Source: Enterococcus xiangfangensis
GTDB lineage: Bacteria; Bacillota; Bacilli; Lactobacillales; Enterococcaceae
Assembly (NCBI RefSeq): GCF_005405365.1
Contig: NZ_BJDX01000002.1
Span: 1 to 64,000 of the forward strand
Reading direction: 5' to 3'
Length of the DNA: 64,000 nucleotides
Shown here: in pieces, positions 8,153 through 17,284 of the stretch
Layout of the letters: each line of letters starts with the position of its first letter
How positions within the stretch are numbered: position 1 is the first letter of the stretch
Position numbers and translations under genes: made by a program
Notes under the pieces: model-generated
Told to the model about the DNA's origin: nothing
Databases searched by the model: none
Seen by the model: only the letters and a program-made list of their open reading frames with translations

Positions 8153-9652
8153 ATGGAACAACTGCTTAACTCCTCTACTTATCGCCGAATCCAATTTGTT
8201 GAATTTTTAGATCAGTTACCTTCTTGGTGTGACCTAAAAGAAGCTACTCAAACGAGCGGCTGCTCTGTAAAAACATTATTATCGGATATCGTATTTATCA
8301 ATGAATTTTGGGGCGACTATATTTACATTGAATATTCAAAATTTCAAGGGGTACGGTTAAATAATCTTACGTCAAACAAATTGGGAAACGTCTACTGTCA
8401 GATTTATCATGAATCGCTCGAATTTCAATTTATTGAAAAAATGCTTTATGAATCGCATCAAGATGCGGAATATTGGATCAATGAATTATTTATAAGTGAG
8501 GCTTCGTTTTATCGAATGGTTAATGGGCTGGAAGATTTTTTTAAGCGGCGCGGTCTTAAACTCGAGCGTTTGCCCTTTCGGATCACAGGACCAGATGAAC
8601 GCTGGGTGCGTTTTTTTTATCAGCAATATTTCACTGAAGCTTACGGTGTTAACCAATGGCCTTTTGCTTTCGATCAAAAAGAGACCACTTGTTTTATAAT
8701 GCGAGCTTCTACTGATCTCGATGTAACGCTGGATGACCGAGAGATTCAGGAAGCCGCCTATTTATTCATTGTTACATTAAACCGAATGAACCAAGGACTT
8801 TACTTACCTGAAAGTGTTCACGCAGAAATAGATGATACTATTGATCGTACCCTAATCCTTAGCCATCCTTTTGTAGAGCAGCTAGTAGCTAAAACGGATT
8901 TAAAATTACCAAAAAAATGGTATAAAGAAGTGAGTCGTACTATTTTTCATGAATTTTATAATTGGGAGAATCCTGAACAGGTCGTTCAAATCAATAGTAA
9001 GATTGACACATTCTTAAGCAATGTCTCTCAGGCTATTGAATATCCACTGAATCAAGAAGATAAACAAAAAATCATGCAAAAAATGCTAGCTTGGTTTGCG
9101 GAACACAATTTTTATCCCTATCGTCAGGTTTTATTATTTGATAAACATCAAAAATTTGCTCGCGAGATTCAGCTTTTGTATCCGTTTTTTTTCGATACTG
9201 TAGAAAGTTATTTAAAAGCTATCGAAAAAACACCGAAGCTATGGACAGAAATTCGGCTGAACAACGTCTTTTTCCTACTAATGAAAGAATGGTCTCATTT
9301 ACCGATTCACTTAGAGAATTTACGTAAAAAAGTGATGATCCTTGTCGTTAGCGATCTTGGACAAAAACATGCTGAAATGCTACAAGATTTCGTAATCGCA
9401 AATTATAATGAGCGAATCCTGGTTCATACTTTTAAAAAATCTGTCATTTTAGCGGAGCCGGTTGATTTTGAGGAACTTATTAAATATGATATCGTATTGA
9501 GTAATAACCCGATCAAAGACTATGCTCATGAAAATATTCTGATCGTAAACAATTTCCTTTCAGCCTCCGATCGAGAAAATTTATTAAACTTCATTGTTAT
9601 GATCCAAAAAAATGCGGCATTTCATCCTTCACAAGAGACTAAACGATCCTGA
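8153..9652 (+). CDS. Mga/PRD-type transcriptional regulator
   Basis: A 499-residue Mga-family regulator. Helix-turn-helix segments fill the first 110 residues (DLKEATQTSGCSVKTLLSDI, then a second unit at about 95-120). A helical PRD-like middle follows, then a C-terminal EIIB-like fold that begins near VMILVVSDLGQKHAEML. In this family PTS phosphorylation of PRD histidines tunes activity. AAGGAG lies 5 bases before ATG 8153. The gene stands alone behind a long leader and ends in a terminator. It is one of three members in this window. Its targets are not evident. Confidence 0.75.
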   Translation: MEQLLNSSTYRRIQFVEFLDQLPSWCDLKEATQTSGCSVKTLLSDIVFINEFWGDYIYIEYSKFQGVRLNNLTSNKLGNVYCQIYHESLEFQFIEKMLYESHQDAEYWINELFISEASFYRMVNGLEDFFKRRGLKLERLPFRITGPDERWVRFFYQQYFTEAYGVNQWPFAFDQKETTCFIMRASTDLDVTLDDREIQEAAYLFIVTLNRMNQGLYLPESVHAEIDDTIDRTLILSHPFVEQLVAKTDLKLPKKWYKEVSRTIFHEFYNWENPEQVVQINSKIDTFLSNVSQAIEYPLNQEDKQKIMQKMLAWFAEHNFYPYRQVLLFDKHQKFAREIQLLYPFFFDTVESYLKAIEKTPKLWTEIRLNNVFFLLMKEWSHLPIHLENLRKKVMILVVSDLGQKHAEMLQDFVIANYNERILVHTFKKSVILAEPVDFEELIKYDIVLSNNPIKDYAHENILIVNNFLSASDRENLLNFIVMIQKNAAFHPSQETKRS

Positions 9653-9678
9653 AATGAGGATGATTATCTAAGACTATC

Positions 9679-9714
9679 GCTGCTTTATTATTCTTGAAAG
9701 AATAATAAAGTAGC
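9679..9714 (+). terminator. hairpin after Mga-type gene
   Basis: CTTTATTATTCTT and AGAATAATAAAG pair around a very short loop, extended by GCT/AGC across a mismatch. The T-run is poor, so efficiency is uncertain. Confidence 0.5.
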
Positions 9715-9944
9715 TCTCATACACGACTTTTAAAAACCTTTTAAGAGATTTTGAATTTTCTTACTCTTTATTCCACTGGTGAATCCTTTTTATACTAAAG
9801 ATTCAATGCTATTCACGCTAAGGTAAAAAACTTTTAGAAGCCTTTAAAAGAAAAAACTTCAGTCCTACTAATTCCAGCTGGAATGATGCTACTCATTAAG
9901 CTATTTCAATTTTCAGTTAAATTCTGATTATTCTCATTTTTTCA

Positions 9945-9973
9945 TTGACAAGTACTCGCTTTTACAGTAAAAA
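9945..9973 (+). promoter_or_regulatory. promoter of fluoride riboswitch transcript
   Basis: TTGACA at 9945-9950, a 17-base spacer and TAAAAA at 9968-9973. The start of transcription would fall a few bases upstream of the aptamer. Confidence 0.6.
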
Positions 9974-9989
9974 TAGATAGTAATTAAAT

Positions 9990-10051
9990 AAGGGAATGAG
10001 TGTCTCCCTAAGAGTTTTTCTTAAACCGCTAATCTAGCTGATGACTTCTAC
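9990..10051 (+). ncRNA. fluoride riboswitch aptamer (crcB motif)
   Basis: The segment carries the conserved parts of the crcB motif in order: GGGAATGAGTGTCTCCC forming the first stem-loop, then AAACCGCT, then AGCTGATGACTTCTAC. These match the known fluoride aptamer pattern in sequence and spacing. The 3' part is also the left arm of the terminator at 10036-10084, the usual logic: fluoride stabilises the aptamer and prevents termination. It lies in front of a CLC-family gene, a normal partner of this riboswitch. Confidence 0.9.
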
Positions 10052-10084
10052 AATTCATTTTGTAGGGATCATTGGCTTTTTTTT
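10036..10084 (+). terminator. riboswitch-controlled terminator
   Basis: AGCTGATGA pairs with TCATTGGCT (two G-U pairs) and CTACAA with TTGTAG, followed by eight T. The left arm is the aptamer 3' end, so ligand binding and termination are mutually exclusive. Confidence 0.85.
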
Positions 10085-10148
10085 GATATCGCTTTGCTTA
10101 TTTGATAAAACGATATCGTATTCAATTTTTAAATCAGGAGGTCTTATA

Positions 10149-11438
10149 ATGGAAGAACGACAACAAGCATTGCATCCCATAAAGGAATTGAAAAATTTAT
10201 TATTATTTTATAGTCTACTTATTCTTATTAGTATAGCAACCGGAGTGATTTCTCATTATCTGCTTGCGGCACTGCATTTAGTGACAGATTACCGGCAGGA
10301 TCATTATTATTTACTATTTTTTCTGCCTTTTATCGGAATGCTGATGGCTTTTACATACCAAAAATTTGGAAACGACTCTCAAAAAGGGAATAATTTGATT
10401 ATTGAAAGTACCGAAAGAGAAATGATGGTTCCAGGTCGAATGGCCCTATTTACTTTTATTTTTACCATCATTTCTCATTTATTTGGTGCATCCGTTGGAC
10501 GTGAAGGCAGTGCTGTCCAAATTGGCGGAGTATTGGCTAATAAAACAGCGGATGCTTTTCATTTAGAAAAAAACTACCGGAAGCACTTGATCCACGCCGG
10601 TATCAGTGCTGGCTTCTCGTCAATTTTTGGGACGCCACTAGCAGGCAGTTTCTTTGGAATGGAGATGGCATACGTTGGAAAATTAGAACGTAGCGCCTTG
10701 ATTCCCTGTTTCTTTTCATCATATTTAGCAAATTATGTTTCTGAAATGTTGGGAACTACCCATGACGTTCATCCAATTGGTTCCCTTCCCCCCTTCAACT
10801 TAAAAGTATTGCTGATTGTTTTATTGGCGTCTATTTTATTTGGTGCTTTTGGACGTTTCTTTACTCTCTTTACTCACTCCATGAAACGATTTTATAGTCA
10901 GCTATTTAGAAATTATTTATTGCGCGCCTTTGTTGCTTCAGCAATCATTGTTTTTGTGATTACGATGACTCCCGGTCAACGATTCATGGGATTGAGTCTA
11001 CCTTTGATCGACGCGGCCTTTGTCGGTAAAACGACATTCTTTGATCCTATCATGAAGCTAGTGACGACTGGATTGAGTTTAGGTGCGGGGCTGCAAGGTG
11101 GAGAAGTCACCCCTTTATTTGCAATCGGTTCTTCTCTAGGCGGTAGTTTAGGCAATTTATTTGGACTTTCCCCTGCTTTTTTAGCGGCTTTAGGAATGAT
11201 TGCAGTCTTCGGTTGTGCGGCAAATGCTCCATTGACTACTGTTATGCTGGGAATTGATCTTTTTGGTGCTAAAGCGATACCGTACTTTATTCTTGCTTCA
11301 TTTGTCAGTTATTTTATTTCCGGTCATCAAGGAATCTATACTTCACAAATGATCATACAGTCAAAAAATATCTTTTTAAAACAGCATGAGGGCTATCGTA
11401 TTGGGACGATCAAAGAAGCCTCTAAGAATAAGAAATAG
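10149..11438 (+). CDS. clcF: CLC-family fluoride/proton antiporter (CLC-F type)
   Basis: A 429-residue polytopic membrane protein of the CLC family. The external gating glutamate is Glu119 in VGREGSAVQ, and a second hallmark LQGGEVTP is present. The usual chloride-site motif GSGIP is replaced by KGNNLI, as expected of the fluoride-selective branch. The fluoride riboswitch in the leader makes fluoride export the best call. The start is ATG 10149 with AGGAGG 7 bases upstream; a longer reading from 10041 would begin inside the riboswitch and is wrong. It should expel cytoplasmic fluoride in exchange for protons. Confidence 0.88.
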   Translation: MEERQQALHPIKELKNLLLFYSLLILISIATGVISHYLLAALHLVTDYRQDHYYLLFFLPFIGMLMAFTYQKFGNDSQKGNNLIIESTEREMMVPGRMALFTFIFTIISHLFGASVGREGSAVQIGGVLANKTADAFHLEKNYRKHLIHAGISAGFSSIFGTPLAGSFFGMEMAYVGKLERSALIPCFFSSYLANYVSEMLGTTHDVHPIGSLPPFNLKVLLIVLLASILFGAFGRFFTLFTHSMKRFYSQLFRNYLLRAFVASAIIVFVITMTPGQRFMGLSLPLIDAAFVGKTTFFDPIMKLVTTGLSLGAGLQGGEVTPLFAIGSSLGGSLGNLFGLSPAFLAALGMIAVFGCAANAPLTTVMLGIDLFGAKAIPYFILASFVSYFISGHQGIYTSQMIIQSKNIFLKQHEGYRIGTIKEASKNKK

Positions 11439-11554
11439 TTAACAACTAAGGGATTCTGGAAAAAAAATCAGCAGCATTTCATCCGGCTACTGACAGATTT
11501 TAAAAGGATAAAATATCCTGTTTGCGATATTTATAACGATTATATTTATGGTAA

Positions 11555-11588
11555 AAAAAGCCGCTCATATTTCTATGAGCGGCTTTTT
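11555..11588. terminator. bidirectional terminator clcF/dipeptidase
   Basis: AAAAAGCCGCTCAT and ATGAGCGGCTTTTT around a 6-base loop, T-runs on both strands, between convergent genes. Confidence 0.9.
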
Positions 11589-11594
11589 GCTTAA

Positions 11595-13001
11595 CTAATC
11601 ATTCAGATTGTAACGTAGTTTCATGTGTTCAGAACCAGAAATGACCATATCGCCAAATAGTTTCGTTTGGCGTTTAAATGATTCATCTGCTAATTTTTCA
11701 TTAGCGGCTGCTAAGAAGTTTTGTACGTCTGATTGATCTGCGAGTGCCTTGTCTGTTTCATTTTGAATTTCATGATAAGCTGACATTGCTTGTAATTCAA
11801 AGGTATTGCGGAAATCAACATAGAAATTGTAATCTGCATCCCCTAGTAATGCAGTTGCGCAACTTAACCAGTACATATTATTCATATCAAAAGTTCCGGT
11901 CGCATTTTTGTAGCAAGCTGGTGTGTCGTTGACATTTGAATAGAACGGCACTACTGTATTAAACGTATTTGCGCCATAGGCTAACCAATGAATTCCGGCA
12001 ATTTCAGCTGGTACACCGTTACGAATTTGTAAGATGTGAACATTGTGGTTACGATTAATCCCGATTGGGCGGATCAATGTTTTTTCTGCTTCGGTGCCGT
12101 CACCGTAAGGGTCATATTTCGTATTTTCAAAGTGAGAACTTAAAACGAATTTCACATCTTCGATAGATATCTTGCGATTAGCATGGCAAATAAATGGCAA
12201 GTCTTGATCCATTGGGTCTTGTTCTACTTCAGGCGTAAAATATTTTTGCCCATACCAAGCACGTGGATTATTATAAACTGTATCTTTGATTGAAGCACTT
12301 CCAAAAATATGACGCAAATTATAGCCATTAAAGTCTGGATTCAAATGATTGTCTTCAATCAATGATTGTAAGTCATCTGAACAAAGGGTATCTGCTGAAT
12401 CAAAATCAAAGTCATCGATATTCATCCGATTTGGTGCGACTACATAGGCATCGTCTGGAATGCGAACCGCTGCCCAATGATGACCGCCAATCGTTTCTAA
12501 CCACCAAACTTCATCTTGATCAGAAAATGCGATGCCATTTGGTTCATAAGTTCCATATTCTTTTAATAATGCGCCAAGACGTTCTACGCCTTCTTTCGCA
12601 CTGTGAATGTAAGGTAAAACTAAGGTTACGATATCTTCTTCACCGATCCCGCCTTCTACATAAGGATCCAGACCTTGGATTCGTGGGTTCGTTGTGATTG
12701 TTTCAGTTGCAGACATCGCAATATTTTCACTGTTGATCCCTGCTGCTGGCCAGATACCATTTGTCAAAATAGAGTTTGGCATTGAGGTATAACGTAATGG
12801 GTTATCCGGCAACTCAACCTTCACTCCACTGATTACAGCTTGATAATGTTTTGGTTGATCTTCTGGTTGAACTACCACAAAACGTTGTGGGTCTAATGCT
12901 TCATGCCCATCGTCGTTCCTTGAAATAATAGTTGAGCCATCAATTGATGCTTTCTTTCCGACTAGTACAGTGGTACATGAACCTTTTACTCTTTTTGTCA
13001 T
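11595..13001 (-). CDS. pepD: C69-family dipeptidase
   Basis: A 468-residue Ntn-type dipeptidase of family C69 (U34). The nucleophile is expected to be Cys9 in [13 protein letters not shown], exposed by self-cleavage of a short propeptide. The ISRNDD motif and the [19 protein letters not shown] block are typical of lactobacillal PepD. It hydrolyses a broad range of dipeptides in the cytoplasm. GGGAGAG lies about 10 bases before ATG 13001; an upstream ATG at 13025 has no site. It is a single gene convergent with clcF. Confidence 0.85.
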   Translation of the reverse strand: MTKRVKGSCTTVLVGKKASIDGSTIISRNDDGHEALDPQRFVVVQPEDQPKHYQAVISGVKVELPDNPLRYTSMPNSILTNGIWPAAGINSENIAMSATETITTNPRIQGLDPYVEGGIGEEDIVTLVLPYIHSAKEGVERLGALLKEYGTYEPNGIAFSDQDEVWWLETIGGHHWAAVRIPDDAYVVAPNRMNIDDFDFDSADTLCSDDLQSLIEDNHLNPDFNGYNLRHIFGSASIKDTVYNNPRAWYGQKYFTPEVEQDPMDQDLPFICHANRKISIEDVKFVLSSHFENTKYDPYGDGTEAEKTLIRPIGINRNHNVHILQIRNGVPAEIAGIHWLAYGANTFNTVVPFYSNVNDTPACYKNATGTFDMNNMYWLSCATALLGDADYNFYVDFRNTFELQAMSAYHEIQNETDKALADQSDVQNFLAAANEKLADESFKRQTKLFGDMVISGSEHMKLRYNLND

Positions 13002-13260
13002 ACTTGAAACACTCTCCCTTTTCATGGTAACTCAAGTATAACGCTAAAAAAAATTAATAACAAATGAAATTCTATTTGCTCTTTTGAGCTGCGATGAACA
13101 CCTTTTCGAGGATTTATTCAGACTAGCTATTTCTTAAAACATAGTTTCTCTTGAGCAGCTGAATATAAAGTTATCTCCCTATCCAACCAAATCCTTTAGA
13201 TCATTTAACTGTTCGTAAAACTGATAAATTGCTAGAATAAAGCTATAGGAGGCGAAATCA

Positions 13261-14220
13261 ATGAAGAACTTTTTTTGTAATTTAAATAATTGGTTACGCC
13301 GATTCTTGGGGGGCTTTTTTTTCAAGCAAAGACAGCTTGAACAAGCTTTTCCCGAATTTTTTGCCGCTGTAAAACGAACCTATCCGATTCCCGGTTTAAA
13401 AGAAAGCAGTTCGCTAAATTTAAGCAACAAAAAAGAGACATGCACGGCTATGACTCCTCAAGGGATGACTTTGACGGAAGAGTATCTGCTTATCTCTGCC
13501 TATTGTTATGACCATTGCCATCACTCCGTTATTTATGTGTTGGATCGTAACACCGGGGACAAAATCAAAACAGTCATTTTGCCTGACTTGCCTCATGTAG
13601 GCGGTTTAGCCTATGATCCGACTCAGCAAAACATCTGGTTGAGTCATACTGCCGGTCCTTATGCCGCAGTGGCTGCCATTCCTTTAGTAGAAATCGAAAA
13701 CTATATCGACGATTCACTACCAATTGCTTATCAACAAAAAGTTGTACTGAAAGAACTCTCCCATGCTTCTGCATTGACTTATGATCGTAAATATTTAGTA
13801 ACTGCATTATTTTCGGTAAAAAATTTTGGGGAAATCGTCTGTTATCCAATCGAACCAACGAATCCTTTGAAACGTATAAAAAAATCCAAGCAAACCATCC
13901 TAGAATCTCCCTTTGGTACTTTAGCAATTCCTAAAAAAATTCAGGGAGTAACTTTTTATAAAAATTTTCTGCTACTTTCCCAGTCTTGGGGTAGACAAAC
14001 GGGTAAGATCTTTATTTTTGATATTCAGGAAACAACAGATTTTTCTGATACTCAGCAAGCAATAAAAATTATTTCAACCCCGCCTTATTTGGAACAAATT
14101 TATGTGGAAAATGATCAGCTTTTTGCCCTATTCGAAAGCGGGGCGGTGGCTTATCAGCAAAAGACCCCCTTTGTTTTAAAAGAGGTCTTGCAACTAGACT
14201 TATCGATACTATTAAAATGA
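13261..14220 (+). CDS. beta-propeller-like protein of unknown function
   Basis: A 319-residue protein with repeated strand-rich units (VIYVLDRNTGDKI, GGLAYDPTQQNIWLSHT, GVTFYKNFLLLSQSWG, KIFIFDIQET) like a beta-propeller. The N terminus carries no clear signal peptide, only a short hydrophobic patch (LGGFFF). A well-placed ATAGGAGG precedes the ATG. It is convergent with the formate/nitrite transporter and I see no operon partner. Ligand or enzyme activity cannot be inferred. Confidence 0.6.
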   Translation: MKNFFCNLNNWLRRFLGGFFFKQRQLEQAFPEFFAAVKRTYPIPGLKESSSLNLSNKKETCTAMTPQGMTLTEEYLLISAYCYDHCHHSVIYVLDRNTGDKIKTVILPDLPHVGGLAYDPTQQNIWLSHTAGPYAAVAAIPLVEIENYIDDSLPIAYQQKVVLKELSHASALTYDRKYLVTALFSVKNFGEIVCYPIEPTNPLKRIKKSKQTILESPFGTLAIPKKIQGVTFYKNFLLLSQSWGRQTGKIFIFDIQETTDFSDTQQAIKIISTPPYLEQIYVENDQLFALFESGAVAYQQKTPFVLKEVLQLDLSILLK

Positions 14221-14266
14221 CGCCAAAAGCTTTAAAATTTCTATGGGCTTGTTCTCTTCTATCCAT

Positions 14267-14304
14267 AAAAGAGGTTCAGACAAAAATTTGTCTGAACCTC
14301 TTTT
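14267..14304. terminator. bidirectional terminator
   Basis: Perfect 18-base arms AAAAGAGGTTCAGACAAA and TTTGTCTGAACCTCTTTT, between the propeller-like gene and the formate/nitrite transporter gene. Confidence 0.85.
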
Positions 14305-14346
14305 CGCGACTAAATGGTGCTTCAGAAGGAGCTTCTGTCACAACCT

Positions 14347-15201
14347 TTAGTCAACATATTTTGAATCAGTATTATTTAACCACGCATAACCCAATCCCAT
14401 TACTAATCCGCCACCGATGAAGTTGCCAATCAAAGTGAAGAATAGATTGTGGATGACATTCCCAGCTGTCATTGCAGAAAGTGCGCCATGAGAAGCGAAG
14501 TATGTCAACGAAAAGGCTGGAAAATTAGCGATAACGTGTTCATAACCTAAAAAGGAGAAAATAAAAATGACAAAAACAATCGCTAATACTTTTGCTGTAT
14601 CATCTTTCATCCGCAGACTAATCAAAACGGCAATATTTACTAAGATATTAGCAAACATTCCTTCTACTAAGATTTGCCCCGTCGTTTTCGTCAGCTTAGC
14701 CGTAACCCCGGCAAACATATAATTATCCGGTGCCAAATGACCAAAAGGCGTCGTTAATGAAAATAAATAGCCGGAAAGTACTCCGCCAATAAAATTAAAT
14801 AAAATACATGTAAATAACAACTTGAGGGCAAAAGAAAATGCCATCCTTTTCTTATACACGCCAATCGTCGTATAAAGCATATTAGAGGTCCCTAATTCAG
14901 CATTTAAAAAGATGATCATTACCAGACCCCAGCTAAACATGAATGCGTATGCAGCTTTATCTAAACCCGGCAATGTATCTTGCATACGAATAGCTATATA
15001 AAAACCAACAGCCGTCCCTAAACCTAAAAATAACCCAGCCAACATGGAACGTACCGCATAACGAGGCAAACTAGTCTTAAATAAATCGATTTTCTTGCTG
15101 ATTGAATATTCCAACTGAGACATCAATGCTGAACTATTTTTCACATGATCGTTTTTTTCAGCAGTCGATTCATCGATTTTCATAAATAAATCCGTTTTCA
15201 T
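14347..15201 (-). CDS. formate/nitrite transporter family protein
   Basis: A 284-residue FNT-family channel with six membrane segments after a soluble N-terminal tail of about 50 residues. Conserved FNT blocks are seen, such as NAELGTSNMLYTTIG and the HNLFFTLIGNFIGG region near the end. It moves formate, nitrite or related small anions. ATG 15201 with GGAAGGAAAATT in front is preferred over a start 36 bases further upstream. The substrate is not decided by sequence; formate is plausible in a mixed-acid fermenter. Confidence 0.8.
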   Translation of the reverse strand: MKTDLFMKIDESTAEKNDHVKNSSALMSQLEYSISKKIDLFKTSLPRYAVRSMLAGLFLGLGTAVGFYIAIRMQDTLPGLDKAAYAFMFSWGLVMIIFLNAELGTSNMLYTTIGVYKKRMAFSFALKLLFTCILFNFIGGVLSGYLFSLTTPFGHLAPDNYMFAGVTAKLTKTTGQILVEGMFANILVNIAVLISLRMKDDTAKVLAIVFVIFIFSFLGYEHVIANFPAFSLTYFASHGALSAMTAGNVIHNLFFTLIGNFIGGGLVMGLGYAWLNNTDSKYVD

Positions 15202-15372
15202 AATTTTCCTTCCTTCATAAAAAGCCTTAATGTACATGTATCATACCCAATTATTATCCGATTAGCAATGAGAACTGGATAAAAAATAAAAAATTGGGAA
15301 AACTTGCACAAATTGTTTCACTTTTTGAATAAAAATCGTATGATTGAATTAAAAGAGATGGAGGGATTTTTA

Positions 15373-15807
15373 ATGACAATGCAACTTTTAAGAGCAGAGG
15401 TTGAGTCTTTAGGTGGATTACAATTAAAATGCTCTGCTCGCGGATTTGAATTTATGATCGATGAACCAAAAAATTCTGGTGGTACAAATGAAGCGATGAA
15501 CCCGTTAGAAGCCCTACTCTGTTCACTAGGTGCCTGTAAAATGATGGTAGCACGTTTTTTTTACCAAACAAAACAAATCAATTTAAAAAATATGCGAGTA
15601 GAGATTTTAGGCGAGATCGATTCCGATCGATTAAAAGGCAAACCAAACGTCAAAGTAGGTTTTTCAAAAATCATTACAAATTATTATATTACCGCAGATA
15701 ACAGTCATGAAGAAATCCAGGCTTTTATTGATTTTATTGAAAAAACTTGCCCAGTCAAAGATACGATCGTTAATCCGCCAGAAATGGAACACCATATCAA
15801 TCCATAA
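15373..15807 (+). CDS. OsmC/Ohr family protein
   Basis: A 144-residue OsmC-like protein. The reactive-cysteine region is seen at LLCSLGACKMMVARFF, with the second conserved region KTCPVKDTI near the C terminus. Members reduce organic hydroperoxides with thiols. AGATGGAGGG lies in front of ATG 15373. It is divergent from the transporter gene and ends in a strong terminator. Peroxide detoxification is the family role; the physiological substrate is not known. Confidence 0.8.
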   Translation: MTMQLLRAEVESLGGLQLKCSARGFEFMIDEPKNSGGTNEAMNPLEALLCSLGACKMMVARFFYQTKQINLKNMRVEILGEIDSDRLKGKPNVKVGFSKIITNYYITADNSHEEIQAFIDFIEKTCPVKDTIVNPPEMEHHINP

Positions 15808-15851
15808 AAAAGTTCACTAAAAGGTATAAACTATCTTTTAGTGAACTTTTT
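15807..15851 (+). terminator. terminator after OsmC gene
   Basis: 17-base perfect arms AAAAAGTTCACTAAAAG and CTTTTAGTGAACTTTTT around an 11-base loop, immediately past the stop codon. Confidence 0.85.
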
Positions 15852-15994
15852 ATATTTTAACCAATCCGTAAGTAGAAATCCATCTAACTTTTGTGGGTCT
15901 TTTTTTTAGGGAAGATATTATGATAGCTAGGTGCTAAGTATATCTCCTCAATATTTATGATGCTGTAAGTATATTAAATATTGATTTTTTGGTT

Positions 15995-16268
15995 CTACTT
16001 TCCATTCCATGAAACCCCTTCATCAATCCAACCTATTTTTTTCAGATGATCTCTTTCGCCAATACTTTTTGTATAATGGTGAGCTCCTGGGCCTCGATCA
16101 TTCTTATTGTACAAACGATAGACTAGTGCGCCACTTGAATCAGTGTACCAACTGATTCCTTCATAGCGCCAGCCAAGTTTTTTTAGATTGTCTCGTTCAT
16201 ACGTATTTAGCGTATAAAAATGTTCGCCGCTATTTGGATTATACATACGATAAATTGGATTCCCCTGT
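15995..16268 (-). pseudogene. C-terminal DUF5648 fragment
   Basis: Reads GNPIYRMYNPNSGEHFYT and continues to SWNGK and a stop, giving about 88 residues. Two copies of the repeat of DUF5648 are seen (YNPNSGEHFYTL..ERDNLKKLGW and YNKNDRGPGAHHYTK..ERDHLKKIGW). This domain normally ends large secreted wall-active or surface proteins; here everything upstream of it is missing. The upstream DNA is an integrase fragment in another frame, so the piece is a remnant. It could be translated from an internal ATG at 16246, but no ribosome site supports that. Confidence 0.7.
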
Positions 16269-16424
16269 CTCTTAGCTTCAAAGTTCGTAAATCGGAGATC
16301 CGATAAGCGGTGTTAATTCCAATTGTAAACAATAAAACATTTCGTTCCCCATTTTTCCCTGCAGCTAAAAAAAGTTTCATGTCCTCGATCTTTTTTTGTC
16401 TCGAATTGGCTCAACAAATTTCAT
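16257..16424 (-). pseudogene. truncated, frameshifted tyrosine integrase start
   Basis: A good GGAGCTAAAA ribosome site and ATG at 16424 open MKFVEPIRDKK, then the frame breaks in a run of seven A on this strand. Adding one A restores KIEDMKLFLAAGKNGERNVL and then TAYRISDLRTLKL, the N-terminal domain and first catalytic-region motif of phage-type integrases. The reading stops being integrase-like at about 16262-16275, where DUF5648 sequence begins in a different frame. It is therefore both frameshifted and cut. It is a scar of a lost element. Confidence 0.7.
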
Positions 16425-16633
16425 TTTTAGCTCCTTTCTACTAAAGCAACATAAATAGAGCATACCGTAGTTTACGTTACATTAAAAATAGACAAACAAA
16501 AAAGTGACAACTAAAAAACAGATTTTTCCTCAGAGCCGTAAGGGATCACGCTATCTCCGCCAATGCAATATAGCAAGGTTGTGTTGCGTTTATCTTTTCA
16601 ATTTCTTTTTTGTTAATTTGCAAAAAAAAAACG

Positions 16634-16660
16634 ATACTCACTATTCCAATAATAGTGTAT
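16634..16660. promoter_or_regulatory. candidate operator of the toxin-antitoxin pair
   Basis: Imperfect inverted repeat ATACtCACTATT / AATAgTGTAT about 5 bases upstream of the -35 of the antitoxin promoter, a usual place for autoregulation by a MazE-type antitoxin. Inferred from symmetry and position only. Confidence 0.4.
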
Positions 16661-16663
16661 TTA

Positions 16664-16692
16664 TTGCGTTACCCAGTGTTGCGTGATAAAAT
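16664..16692 (+). promoter_or_regulatory. promoter of mazEF-type operon
   Basis: TTGCGT at 16664-16669, 17-base spacer, TAAAAT at 16687-16692, with GGAG of the antitoxin ribosome site eight bases further on. Confidence 0.5.
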
Positions 16693-16712
16693 TTGATAAA
16701 GGAGTGGTATTT

Positions 16713-16943
16713 ATGCTTATAACGAAATCTAGATTACAAGGAAGTTCTGTTGTAATAACCCTACCTTCCGATAACGGAAAGAAACCAACAGAAAATCAAG
16801 AATATATTGTGGTATATTCTAATAACGGAACAATTACGTTAGTTCCTAAAATCGAAGATCCATTTAGTGGTGGTGAAGAAGCCGAGTATTACGAAAAGGA
16901 CGAATGGGACGATTTAGCTCCTGAAGGGAGAGAAATCTGGTAA
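16713..16943 (+). CDS. mazE: MazE/PemI-like antitoxin
   Basis: A 76-residue protein with an N-terminal strand region like the AbrB/MazE DNA-binding fold (SRLQGSSVVITLPSD) and an acidic C-terminal tail (EEAEYYEKDEWDD) that would wrap the toxin. AAAGGAG stands in front of ATG 16713. The stop TAA shares one base with the toxin ATG, so the pair is translationally coupled, as is usual for toxin-antitoxin systems. Confidence 0.8.
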   Translation: MLITKSRLQGSSVVITLPSDNGKKPTENQEYIVVYSNNGTITLVPKIEDPFSGGEEAEYYEKDEWDDLAPEGREIW

Positions 16944-17284
16944 TGACAGAGGAAAGGAATTATATTCCAAAAAAAGGTGACATTGTCTGGATTGATTTTG
17001 ATCCCTCAGCAGGAAAAGAAATTCAAAAAAGACGCCCGGGATTAGTCGTATCTAGATATGAATTTAACCGAAAAACCATGTTTGCGGTGATTTGTCCCAT
17101 TACTTCCACTATCAAGCAGCTACCTACTCGCTATACCTTACCTGATGAAGCAGAAACGACAGGACAAGTACTTATCTCTCAGTTGAAATCACTTGATTTT
17201 AAAGAGAGAAAGCTTACGAGAATCGAAAATATACCACTACCAGATATGGCTAAAATTGATCAAATAATTGAATATATATTTTAG
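16943..17284 (+). CDS. mazF: MazF/PemK-family endoribonuclease toxin
   Basis: A 113-residue toxin with the family hallmarks: GDIVWIDFDPSAGKEIQKRRPGLVVS near the N terminus and the ICPITST block in the middle. MazF-type enzymes cut mRNA at short motifs and arrest growth when the unstable antitoxin is lost. The frame is intact. It sits beside an integrase scar and may be the stable remainder of an acquired element. Confidence 0.85.
   Translation: MTEERNYIPKKGDIVWIDFDPSAGKEIQKRRPGLVVSRYEFNRKTMFAVICPITSTIKQLPTRYTLPDEAETTGQVLISQLKSLDFKERKLTRIENIPLPDMAKIDQIIEYIF

Noticed and set aside
10041..10148. N-terminal extension of the CLC gene
   Set aside because: It lies inside the fluoride aptamer and terminator and has no ribosome site; ATG 10149 has AGGAGG at ideal distance.
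12362..12697. 111-residue frame on plus inside the C69 dipeptidase gene
   Set aside because: It is antisense to a well-conserved enzyme gene, has no ribosome site and a low-complexity His/Leu/Arg composition typical of shadow frames.
16504..16686. 60-residue frame upstream of the antitoxin gene
   Set aside because: No ribosome site and no family likeness; it spans the toxin-antitoxin promoter and candidate operator.
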